8,611 bases of DNA from Eubacterium sp. Lineage in GTDB: Bacteria > Bacillota > Clostridia > Lachnospirales > Lachnospiraceae. The notes below the pieces were generated by a model. It ran no database searches. It was given only the letters and a program-made list of their open reading frames with translations, and had not been told where the DNA came from. The DNA is taken from assembly GCA_024681495.1 (NCBI GenBank), contig JAILAS010000206.1, positions 1-8,611 on the forward strand, given 5' to 3'. The position numbers were made by a program, and so were the translations under genes. Numbering within the stretch: position 1 is the first letter of the stretch; the number at the start of each line of letters is the position of its first letter. Positions 1 through 6,133 of the stretch are shown in pieces.

Positions 1-794
1 AACATTCCGAAGTGGTAATTATTCTGGTAATTAATCTTTCCAAAGGGCCAGAAGCCTCCGTTCGCCGGGCTGCTATAGGGAAGCGTCCAATTTCCGTCCG
101 AGTCCTGAGCAAGTGTGTATTCATACTTGGAGCTGTCCAGAACGTAGTATCCATTCTCAGCCTTAAACTGAACCGCCACGTTACTGAGGTAACTCTTATT
201 ATATGTAGCTTTACTGTCAAAGAGATTCACGCTGTAGTAACTTTCGGAAATCCCAAAGCTGGTGGGATCCGTGGCAGCAATTGAACTATTCGCCAACCCC
301 GTGGTGGCATCGCCGTAATCACATGTATTCTGTGTGCCGGGACTGCCGCCGGTGCAGAAGTAGAAGCTGCTGCTAAGATCAGTCTCGGTCTTCTGGACCC
401 ATCTCCATCCTTCCATTGTCCAGTACGTATTAGTAGGACAAATCGCCTCAATCGCTGCCTGGATGTTATTGGACTCTCTATTCTGAGTGGAAAAGTAATC
501 CACCATGGTGGCTGCCACATATGTGTCGGTGATCTCCTCTTCATCCGTTTCCTCGTCGGAAGTGGTCGCTCCCTTTGCGACTGCCTTCGCCGTAGCTGCA
601 GGCGTGCTCACGTCCGTGCTGTCCCCGGATTCGGTGGCGACTCCGTCGGAAGACTGAGTGGTCACTTCATCCGCGTAAACGCTGGAGGATATTCCCTGTG
701 AACCGGAAATCAGTAAGGCCAAAACCAACATAAGTGAGGCTATACTCTTGAGTCCGGCCTTCCATCTTTTGTTTGTGGGTTTATGATTTCTCAT
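1..794 (-). CDS. Fibro-slime domain surface protein (3' part beyond window)
   Basis: Partial gene: 264 N-terminal codons are visible and the frame is open to the window edge. Residues 1-41 form a Sec signal peptide (basic stretch ending near K16, hydrophobic core 18-35, cleavage likely after VYA at 39-41). A Ser/Thr/Glu-rich linker covers 42-90. From about 92 the sequence matches the start of the fibro-slime domain: YVAATMVDYFS (92-102), YYVLDSSKYEY (216-226), then GFWPFG (247-252) and YHFGM (260-264). In this family the missing part carries the GDDDVWVF-type motif. Such proteins are secreted, and a role in adhesion or matrix is inferred. The ATG overlaps the stop of the preceding gene (ATGA), with a ribosome site at 801-809 inside that gene, which implies translational coupling. 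C119, C147 and C158 could form disulfides. Confident of domain family, not of function. Confidence 0.85.
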   Translation of the reverse strand, partial: MRNHKPTNKRWKAGLKSIASLMLVLALLISGSQGISSSVYADEVTTQSSDGVATESGDSTDVSTPAATAKAVAKGATTSDEETDEEEITDTYVAATMVDYFSTQNRESNNIQAAIEAICPTNTYWTMEGWRWVQKTETDLSSSFYFCTGGSPGTQNTCDYGDATTGLANSSIAATDPTSFGISESYYSVNLFDSKATYNKSYLSNVAVQFKAENGYYVLDSSKYEYTLAQDSDGNWTLPYSSPANGGFWPFGKINYQNNYHFGM

Positions 795-1855
795 TGTCTT
801 CCCCTTCCCGTCATCTTATCGTTGCTGTCATTGTTGTTTCTTACAGGCTCCCTCTTGGCGTTTCTTATCATGAGATAGATAATGGCCGCCGCGATGATGA
901 GGCCGCATATGATGCCTACTACAATGACCATGGTGTTGCCCTGCAGTCCCGCTGCCGCTGCCGATTCTTCGTCCTCGATCACGGTCTCACCGTTCTCGCC
1001 GTTAGCGTTATCGTCCAGCGATGCGTTTGCTGCCGTATCTTCATCCTCGATGGTGGTAGTGTCGTCTGCCGCATCTGCAGCATCGTCTGCTCCCGCATCG
1101 TCTGCTGCTCCACCGGCCCCTGTATCGTCGCCTGTAGTATCTATAACGGTCACTGTCGTGCCACCCTGAGTGGTGTCATCATCGCCCTCTTCTTCCTCTT
1201 CTCTATATATGTAGTTGATTTCAGTTTCTGTAGTCACATTCTCGGTATATACGGGGTCGTACTCGAGTACCACCTGGTTGGCCGACTCATCCTCACTGAG
1301 AGTGATGCTTCCTGCCTCACTGGCTGCCGTAAAGCCCGAAATGGTAAGGAGGCTGTAATCCACGCTCTCACCTATCTCACCGAAGGCTATCTTCGAGGGA
1401 GCTATCTGCTCCTGCGTATCGGAATTCACGTACTTGATGGAGTACTTCGCGGGATTTACCAGCTTTCCGTAATCGAGAACCATCTCGGTATCCTTGGTGA
1501 TGGTGCTCTTGGAAAGCGTCTGATATCCCCACTTCGAAGCGCTCAGCAGCTGGTATCCGTCCTGCGCTTCGAGCGCGTTTACGACCACCGTCTCCACATC
1601 GGCCAGCACGTCTTTGGAAGAACCTGCCTTAACCTGTACCTTTACGTAATTGGCCGTATAGCTGATGGACTTGATGCTGCCTGTGCCCGCTGTCTCAAAT
1701 CCGTCGAGCGTCGCAGTGTCGAATCTGCCAACCGCTCCGGCCCTGTAGGTCACCGTGTAAGATGCGGCAGCCTCTACACATACGGTAGGAAGCATCATGG
1801 TCATAACGACCAGCGCTGCCAAAAGGCTAAAGCAAACGCTTTTGATCTTACTCAT
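791..1855 (-). CDS. MucBP-like surface protein with acidic linker and C-terminal membrane anchor
   Basis: 354 residues. A signal peptide spans about 1-30 (SKIK start, hydrophobic core 9-25, cleavage near VEAA). Residues 31-130 form a beta-rich region starting YTVTYRAGAVGRF, a type I have seen only in clostridial surface proteins. Residues 137-201 resemble a MucBP repeat: YSIKYVNSDTQEQI, then a GEIGESVDY turn, an ISGF strand and a final VVLEYDP. Residues 218-304 are an Asp/Thr/Ala-rich linker containing two near-copies of an IEDE motif. A membrane helix spans 308-330, followed by a 24-residue basic/polar tail. No LPXTG-type motif precedes the helix, so membrane rather than wall anchoring is more likely. 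The start has an ideal AGGAGGG site at 1862-1868 and lies 8 bp inside the preceding gene; the stop overlaps the next start. MucBP domains bind mucins or glycans in some bacteria; a similar role here is inference. Confidence 0.82.
   Translation of the reverse strand: MSKIKSVCFSLLAALVVMTMMLPTVCVEAAASYTVTYRAGAVGRFDTATLDGFETAGTGSIKSISYTANYVKVQVKAGSSKDVLADVETVVVNALEAQDGYQLLSASKWGYQTLSKSTITKDTEMVLDYGKLVNPAKYSIKYVNSDTQEQIAPSKIAFGEIGESVDYSLLTISGFTAASEAGSITLSEDESANQVVLEYDPVYTENVTTETEINYIYREEEEEGDDDTTQGGTTVTVIDTTGDDTGAGGAADDAGADDAADAADDTTTIEDEDTAANASLDDNANGENGETVIEDEESAAAAGLQGNTMVIVVGIICGLIIAAAIIYLMIRNAKREPVRNNNDSNDKMTGRGRQ
801..809 (-). promoter_or_regulatory. Ribosome binding site for the fibro-slime gene
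   Basis: On the minus strand the sequence reads GGGAAGGGG followed by a 6-nt spacer and ATG at 794-792. It lies inside the last codons of the upstream gene, where it encodes Gly-Arg-Gly, and it fixes the start of the fibro-slime gene at 794. Confidence 0.7.
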
Positions 1856-2675
1856 GATCGTCTCCCTCCTTTTCTTTCCTGCTGCCCACTAATATCAGTC
1901 CGAGTCCGGCGCCCAGGCAAACCACAATCGCTGCTATGGGGGCCATATCCGATGTCTTCGCGGCATCCGTAATGGTTACCACCTTGACAACGTCCTCATC
2001 CTCGTCATCATCGTTATTCGCAACTGTCACTACCTTATCCTGAACCACGGTCTCGGTGGTGTTAACCACGTATGCGTCGTCGTCCTGGTAGTATGCCCTG
2101 AACTTCATGGAAAGCTGGGCCAGCGCCTCGGTGTAGTCCGACGAGTCCGTGCTGTCCATTCCCTCTCCCTCGAGTGTAAGGGTAAGGTATACGTTCGTCT
2201 GCTCTCCCGAATCGAGCTCTGCGAGGTAGTTATAACCCTCCAGCTCGGTTATGTCCGAAAGGCCCTTGGTGCTGCTCTCGCCATTCTTATATCCGCCTGC
2301 TACTGAGGTAACCACCTCCGTGGCCGTCTCCTCGGAATCGCCTACCGAAAGCTTCAATGTGTATGCACCGCCGGAAGCGCCGTTGGCCTCCTCCATGGTC
2401 TTAAGTGTCTCCTCGGAAACATAGAAGCTGGCCGTGTGCCCATTGTCGTTCGCAATGGTGATTGCCTCTGTTACGGTCTGTCCCGGAAGGACGTCTGAAA
2501 ATCCGTCTGCAAGGACATATTCAGAACCGTCTGTCTGAGTGCCCCCTGAGTAAACCAGCTGATCGGAAGAATCCAGGGTGACCGTAAGATTAGAACCGTC
2601 TGCCCCGTACGCTGCCACCGACAGGCTCATGGCCGCCAGGATGGCTGTAAGGGACATTGCCGAAAATTTAGTCAT
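1848..2675 (-). CDS. Cell-surface protein with C-terminal KTSD anchor signal
   Basis: 275 residues from ATG at 2675. An in-frame TTG at 2681 sits only 2 nt from the ribosome site, so ATG (7-nt spacer) is the better start. The signal peptide covers about 1-25 (hydrophobic 7-23, ending AAYGA). The body, about 26-200, is a beta-rich domain with FSDVLPGQTVTEAITIAND (59-77), a pattern common in TasA-associated and wall-anchored clostridial proteins, and a strand MKFRAYY (190-196). An acidic DDDEDED stretch (222-228) forms a spacer. The C-terminus is KTSD (240-243), hydrophobic helix 245-264, then SRKEKE, the layout of a sortase sorting signal with an atypical motif; a simple membrane anchor is the alternative. 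No Cys lies in the exported body. It follows the TasA-like gene by 18 bp. Likely an anchor or accessory partner of the fibre subunit (inference). No exact family recognised. Confidence 0.8.
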   Translation of the reverse strand: MTKFSAMSLTAILAAMSLSVAAYGADGSNLTVTLDSSDQLVYSGGTQTDGSEYVLADGFSDVLPGQTVTEAITIANDNGHTASFYVSEETLKTMEEANGASGGAYTLKLSVGDSEETATEVVTSVAGGYKNGESSTKGLSDITELEGYNYLAELDSGEQTNVYLTLTLEGEGMDSTDSSDYTEALAQLSMKFRAYYQDDDAYVVNTTETVVQDKVVTVANNDDDEDEDVVKVVTITDAAKTSDMAPIAAIVVCLGAGLGLILVGSRKEKEGDDHE

Positions 2676-2682
2676 AATCAAA

Positions 2683-2692
2683 CCCCTTCCTT
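2683..2692 (-). promoter_or_regulatory. Ribosome binding site deciding the start at 2675
   Basis: AAGGAAGGGG on the minus strand lies one base after the TAA of the TasA-like gene (2694-2696) and 7 nt before ATG at 2675. The spacing excludes the TTG at 2681 as start. Confidence 0.75.
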
Positions 2693-2693
2693 A

Positions 2694-3347
2694 TTAAAAC
2701 TCTTCGCTGACAGCCGTAAGATTTCCATCGCTGTCAAATACCGGGGAAACTCCCCACTCGGCCTGCATTGCACTCTGTGCATTCTCGACCTGTACCGCAT
2801 TCACCGAGATGTCCAGTCCGATTCCCTGTCCGGTGTATTCGTTTCCGAGCGAACCCGGAAGTGAAACGCCGTCGATGAAATTGGATGTGCTCTCGCCGTA
2901 GGAAACGGCCTTAGTATAGTAAAGAACTATCTGCTCGCTGTTCTCCGAACCTACCAGCCATCCCTGTGATGCGAGGCTTTCCTCATAAGAAGATGTCCCG
3001 TCGAGGGAATCCAGCTCAATGAGGGTACCGTCCAATTCGGTATCGTCGGTCCACTGCTTGGTAATCGTGACACGCACATACATGTCATAACCGCCTGATG
3101 AACCTCCTTCGTTCGTGGCACAGTACTTAACATCGTAATCCGCTCCGGGCATGGCCTCGTCATCCAAAGATTCGCTGGTTGAAAGATCCTTCCCCGCAGA
3201 CGTGATGCCCACGCTGAATGCGTTGGTGGTTATCTCTGTAACGGCCGCCTGATTGGTAGAAGTGTTCAGAGCCGCCAAAGATCCGCCTATTACCGTGCCG
3301 ATAGCCACTATAGAGGCTACTGTCATTAGTAAATACCGTTTTTTCAC
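2694..3347 (-). CDS. TasA/camelysin-like protein with SipW-type signal peptide
   Basis: 217 residues from a GTG start, supported by a GGGAGA ribosome site about 7 nt upstream. Residues 1-26 form a short Lys-led signal peptide ending GGSLAA, followed by LNTSTNQAAV and NAFSVGI. This is the layout of B. subtilis TasA (GGTWAA then FND) and of SipW-dependent signals generally, so cleavage after A26 is expected (inference by alignment from memory). The mature part is predicted all-beta, with YDMYVRVTITKQW (87-99), VLYYTKAV (141-148) and IGLDISVNAVQVENAQ (176-191). The AVQ...W ending (W198) is typical of TasA-like proteins of Clostridia. TasA-type proteins form extracellular fibres. It is the first gene of the surface operon and lies opposite a regulator and SipW-like peptidase, its expected processing enzyme. 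Length is near the usual 200-260 residues. Confidence 0.85.
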   Translation of the reverse strand: MKKRYLLMTVASIVAIGTVIGGSLAALNTSTNQAAVTEITTNAFSVGITSAGKDLSTSESLDDEAMPGADYDVKYCATNEGGSSGGYDMYVRVTITKQWTDDTELDGTLIELDSLDGTSSYEESLASQGWLVGSENSEQIVLYYTKAVSYGESTSNFIDGVSLPGSLGNEYTGQGIGLDISVNAVQVENAQSAMQAEWGVSPVFDSDGNLTAVSEEF

Positions 3348-3390
3348 GTCAAATCTCCCATCTGAAATCTAGAGTTTTCTGTTACTACGG

Positions 3391-3432
3391 TCTCATGATA
3401 CTTTATAAACGTCACACGAAAATCACACGAAA
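3391..3432 (-). promoter_or_regulatory. Probable activated promoter of the surface operon
   Basis: Reading leftwards, two direct repeats (3432-3412) are followed by GTTTATAAAGTATCAT. Either TATAAA (3407-3402) or TATCAT (3400-3395) could be the -10 box. No consensus -35 is present at the matching distance; that zone is taken up by the repeats, as at promoters that need an activator such as a SARP. The implied leader to GTG 3347 is about 40-50 nt. Confidence 0.5.
3412..3432. repeat. Two 10-bp direct repeats at 11-bp pitch, putative BTAD-regulator site
   Basis: TCACACGAAA occurs at 3412-3421 and again, identical, at 3423-3432, so the copies sit one helical turn apart. SARP/BTAD activators are known to bind heptameric direct repeats at 11-bp intervals just upstream of the -10 box. 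Here the repeats lie 4-12 bp upstream of the two candidate -10 boxes of the surface operon, in the region shared with the regulator gene. Binding by the adjacent regulator is inference. Confidence 0.6.
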
Positions 3433-3449
3433 GCTTTTTCATGTGACAT

Positions 3450-3463
3450 TTAACGCCCGTTAA
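3450..3463. promoter_or_regulatory. Inverted repeat TTAACG-CC-CGTTAA, possible operator
   Basis: A perfect 6-bp dyad with a 2-bp centre lies between the surface operon promoter and the regulator promoter. It is too short and has too small a loop to be a terminator. A dimeric DNA-binding protein could use it; no particular protein is indicated by the window. Confidence 0.35.
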
Positions 3464-3484
3464 TAAGGTTTAGCGCAAAGTCTG

Positions 3485-3513
3485 TTGAGTTTCGCGCGAT
3501 TTTCGGGTAAATT
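3485..3513 (+). promoter_or_regulatory. Candidate sigma-A promoter for regulator and peptidase genes
   Basis: TTGAGT (3485-3490) and TAAATT (3508-3513) are separated by 17 bp, each matching four of six consensus bases. Transcription would begin near 3520, giving a leader of about 40 nt that includes the AAAAGGGGA ribosome site at 3542-3550. Confidence 0.4.
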
Positions 3514-3558
3514 AATTCTCGTAGCAGGAATCATCCATGTGAAAAGGGGAAAGAAAGT

Positions 3559-4719
3559 ATGTACATTAAGACATTCGGAAATTTCCAGCTGACAGACGGA
3601 GACGTCACCTTCGATCAGAGCGACATCAATTCCATAATGATGATGAAGCTTTTGCTGTTCCTCGCACTTCATAAGAATGAAACCATTCCCAAGGAAGAGA
3701 TCGCCTCTTCCATATGGAACGACGACGACACGGACAATCCGATGGCCGCGTTGAGGAACATGATCTACAGGCTCCGTTCCTTCCTGACCACCCACTTCGG
3801 CGAGAGGGACTACCTCATCAGCGGAAGGGGCTTTTGCAAGTGGAATCCCGAGGTGGAGATAACCACCGATATCGACAGATTCCATGAGATTATTGAAAAA
3901 TGTCAGTCCGAGGATGTTAAAGAGGACGAACTCATTTCCTTATATAAGGAAGCCATCGATCTGTACACCGGAGACATGCTTCCCTGGATAAGCGACATGA
4001 GCACCCTGCGAAACACTTCCATCCTCTGCCACGATAACTACGTCGACGCGGTGGAGGCCCTCGCGCAGATATATAACGCCCGCGGCGACTATAAGGCGAT
4101 GGAGCTTCTGGCAGGAAAGGCGCTTAAGACGGATAGGACCAACGACGACTTCCACGCGCTTCTCGTCAGGGCGTACGCCAAGCAGGGCATGCGTAAGGAG
4201 GCCATGAACCACTATAAGGAGGCCAGTGAAGCCCTCGAGCGCGAGTTCGGAATAAGGGCCTCTGACTCCCTTCAGAGAGCATTCGAGGACATAACCCGCA
4301 TGGACAGCGAGGACGCCATCCAGAACCTCGAGAACATATGCGAGGCCATGAGCGAGTCGGATCCCGAGGGAGCGTTCTTCTGCGAGTACCCGGTCTTCCG
4401 CTCCATCTTCAAGCTCGAGAGCCGCAGGATAAAGCGTCTCAACCTGCCCGAATACCTCCTTCTTCTCTCCATAGAGAACAAGAGCCGCGCAGACGATACG
4501 CCCGCAGCCGAGCTCGAGAAGGCCATAATATCGACCCTTCGCACGGGGGACATTGCTACCCGATGCTCATCTTCGCAGTACATGGTGCTGCTTCCGGGAT
4601 GCGACTTCGAGTCCGCCTGCATGGTTGCAGAGCGCATGCTCGAGGCGTACACTCTGGAAGATGCCAAGATAAACATAAAGTTAGAAGACCTTAACACAGG
4701 ATTTTCGGAGAGCGCGTAA
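3559..4719 (+). CDS. SARP/BTAD-family transcriptional regulator with degenerate GGDEF-like C-terminus
   Basis: 386 residues. Residues 1-97 are an OmpR/SARP-type winged helix: MYIKTFGNFQL start, LLLFLALHKN and PKEEIASSIW (recognition region near 61-75), and a C-terminal hairpin around YLISGRGFCKW. Residues 103-247 are the all-helical bacterial transcriptional activator domain, with DIDRFHEI, LYTGDMLPW (135-143) and TPR-like helices at 160-230. Residues 273-378 resemble a GGDEF fold: YPVFRSIFKLESRR, then RTGDIATR, SSSQY (337-341) where GGDEF would stand, MVLLPG, and AERM. The missing active-site residues argue against cyclic di-GMP synthesis; a ligand-sensing or dimerisation role is possible. 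ATG has an AAAAGGGGA site 8 nt upstream. It stands divergent to the surface operon and its stop overlaps the peptidase start (TAATG), so it is likely the local activator of both (inference). Confidence 0.86.
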   Translation: MYIKTFGNFQLTDGDVTFDQSDINSIMMMKLLLFLALHKNETIPKEEIASSIWNDDDTDNPMAALRNMIYRLRSFLTTHFGERDYLISGRGFCKWNPEVEITTDIDRFHEIIEKCQSEDVKEDELISLYKEAIDLYTGDMLPWISDMSTLRNTSILCHDNYVDAVEALAQIYNARGDYKAMELLAGKALKTDRTNDDFHALLVRAYAKQGMRKEAMNHYKEASEALEREFGIRASDSLQRAFEDITRMDSEDAIQNLENICEAMSESDPEGAFFCEYPVFRSIFKLESRRIKRLNLPEYLLLLSIENKSRADDTPAAELEKAIISTLRTGDIATRCSSSQYMVLLPGCDFESACMVAERMLEAYTLEDAKINIKLEDLNTGFSESA

Positions 4720-5252
4720 TGAAAGTATTTAAACTGATTTGTAAGATTGTTTCAACACTGATAATCTGCTGCATGCTTGCCGTGGGAGCGGCCTTCGTCA
4801 TCCCGACCTTCATGGGATACACGGGCTACGCGGTCGTAAGCGGAAGTATGGTCCCCACCATACCGGTGGGCGCCATCGTATACGATGAGGAGGTCTCCCC
4901 CGAGGACCTGACGGAGAATGATATCGTAACTTATACACTCGTTTCCGGAGACCTCGTCACACACAGGATCACCTCGATAGACGACGGGGCGCAGACGGTC
5001 ACCACCAAGGGTGACGCGAACTCCACCGAGGACTCATCGCCCGTCCCCTTCACCTCCATCGTAGGAAAGACGAAGTACATAGTGCCCTGCCTCGGATACA
5101 TATCCATCTACGGCAAGACCAAGCTCGGGCTCGCGGCGCTGTGTGGAATCATAGCGATTCTGATCCTGCTCCTCTATCTTCCCGAGGCGCTCTCGCCCTC
5201 GGATGAGTCGAAGGACACTGAGAAAACGGCCAAGACCGAAAAGGCCGGCTGA
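4719..5252 (+). CDS. sipW: SipW-like signal peptidase I (S26B family)
   Basis: 177 residues. A membrane helix spans about 10-31. The catalytic serine is S43 in SGSMVPT. The second catalytic residue is histidine, H82 in DLVTHRI, where ordinary bacterial enzymes have lysine; this marks the ER/archaeal-like S26B group that includes B. subtilis SipW. TKGDAN (96-101) supplies the conserved Asp (D99). A second membrane helix spans about 136-154, followed by a short Lys/Glu/Ser-rich tail. Length is close to SipW. Such enzymes cleave TasA-type preproteins at the outer membrane face; the matching substrate is encoded at 2694-3347. Translation is probably coupled to the regulator through TAATG, since no strong separate ribosome site is visible before the start. 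The symbol marks family resemblance, not proven orthology. Confidence 0.9.
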   Translation: MKVFKLICKIVSTLIICCMLAVGAAFVIPTFMGYTGYAVVSGSMVPTIPVGAIVYDEEVSPEDLTENDIVTYTLVSGDLVTHRITSIDDGAQTVTTKGDANSTEDSSPVPFTSIVGKTKYIVPCLGYISIYGKTKLGLAALCGIIAILILLLYLPEALSPSDESKDTEKTAKTEKAG

Positions 5253-5272
5253 TTCCTACAGACTGTAATGAA

Positions 5273-5321
5273 ACACCCCCGGATTCCGGTTCGTACCGGT
5301 CCTCCGGGGGTGTATTTCGTT
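5273..5321. terminator. Bidirectional rho-independent terminator
   Basis: A perfect 11-bp stem pairs ACACCCCCGGA (5273-5283) with TCCGGGGGTGT (5303-5313). Inside it CCGGT (5286-5290) pairs with ACCGG (5295-5299) around a TCGT loop. T-rich tracts follow on both strands (ATTTCGTTTATT rightwards; TTTCATTAC leftwards). It lies 20 bp past the peptidase stop and 24 bp past the response regulator stop, and serves both convergent operons. Confidence 0.85.
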
Positions 5322-5337
5322 TATTCATCCGGGGCCG

Positions 5338-6105
5338 TCAATGAAAGAACGCCTCCAGCTTCTGCTTCAAATCCTCGCGTCCGACGGACTTAAGGATGTA
5401 GTTCTGGGGCTTCATGCTCATGACCTGCATCACGGACTCCCTGTCGCTCTTTCCCGTCAGAAAAAACACCGGCAGCTTCGAGTACTCAGGCACCGCTCTA
5501 AGCTGCGAGAGCACCTCGGGCCCGCTGACCTTGGGCATCTCATAGTCCAGCAATATGAGATCCGGAGTGTGCGACATGAGCCATCCGAACGCCTGGTCCG
5601 CAGACGTGGTCATTATCACGGTGTATTCGTCCTTAAGCCACTCGTGAACCACGTTCATATATGCCGGATCGTCGTCTATTATGAGTATGTTTCTCTTAAA
5701 CGAATTAACCGCCCCGCCGCGTCTCGAGTACGAGGTCAGCTTCTTCACGAACTTCTCCGTGTCGAGCGGCCTGGGTATGGAATCGAGGATAACCGAGTCC
5801 TTTAGATACCTGCGGCAGAAGTCGATGTCTGTCTTCTCGCCTATGATAATGATCTGCTTCATCAGCGTCGCCAGCTGCTCGCTCAAGAGCCGCAGAAACT
5901 CCGTGTCGAGCTTTTCATTGGCCTCCATGTAGTAGACCACGAAATCCACCATCATGATCTCGTTTCCAATGGAATCGCCCTTGGACTGAACATAGGTGGT
6001 CTCCATGCCTGCGTCCTGAATTTTTTTCATAAGAACACGGATGAGAAAGGTCTCCTTCTCACCCATGATCATTACCGTCGCACCTTTACGTGTGGCCACT
6101 CCCAT
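5338..6105 (-). CDS. Response regulator with pseudo-receiver plus canonical receiver, no output domain
   Basis: 255 residues. Residues 139-255 are a full receiver: acidic pocket IDDD (143-146), phospho-acceptor D187 in LILLDYEMP, T217 in FFLTGK, and K239 in YILKS. Residues 8-127 have the same alternating alpha/beta layout (VMIMGEKETFLIRVL, VDFVVYYM, QIIIIGE, RPLD) but lack the acidic cluster and the conserved Thr/Lys, so this half looks like a receiver that has lost phosphorylation. There is no DNA-binding, enzymatic or RNA-binding output, which suggests a phosphorelay intermediate or a protein acting by contact. A GGGGAG ribosome site ends about 9 nt before ATG 6105. It lies 28 bp downstream of the hybrid kinase in the same direction, its likely phosphodonor. 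Confidence 0.8.
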   Translation of the reverse strand: MGVATRKGATVMIMGEKETFLIRVLMKKIQDAGMETTYVQSKGDSIGNEIMMVDFVVYYMEANEKLDTEFLRLLSEQLATLMKQIIIIGEKTDIDFCRRYLKDSVILDSIPRPLDTEKFVKKLTSYSRRGGAVNSFKRNILIIDDDPAYMNVVHEWLKDEYTVIMTTSADQAFGWLMSHTPDLILLDYEMPKVSGPEVLSQLRAVPEYSKLPVFFLTGKSDRESVMQVMSMKPQNYILKSVGREDLKQKLEAFFH

Positions 6106-6133
6106 AGCGTATCTCCCCGTACTAATTCACTTT

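Noticed and set aside
12..284. Plus-strand frame of 90 codons at the left edge
   Set aside because: It is antisense to the fibro-slime coding sequence and has no supporting features.
882..1169. Plus-strand frame rich in Ser/Ala/Val
   Set aside because: It mirrors the Asp/Thr/Ala-rich linker of the MucBP gene on the other strand.
773..1972. Long plus-strand open frame of 399 codons
   Set aside because: It is antisense to two well-supported surface genes, starts without a convincing ribosome site and shows no domain; its openness follows from the codon bias of the opposite strand.
3411..3447. GTCACA...TGTGAC inverted pair around the direct repeats
   Set aside because: Arms of 6 bp are 25 bp apart, and the left arm is part of the better-supported direct repeat.
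3537..3542. ATGTGA start-stop in the regulator leader, preceded by AGGA
   Set aside because: It could be a minimal upstream ORF, but six bases are easily found by chance and it overlaps the real ribosome site region.
3460..3885. Minus-strand frame opposite the regulator's DNA-binding domain
   Set aside because: The plus-strand winged helix is clear and has a good ribosome site; the antisense frame would also run into the shared promoter region.
5341..5805. Plus-strand frame opposite the response regulator
   Set aside because: The minus-strand receiver has all its key residues; the opposite frame encodes an Arg/His/Leu-rich product with no recognisable domain.
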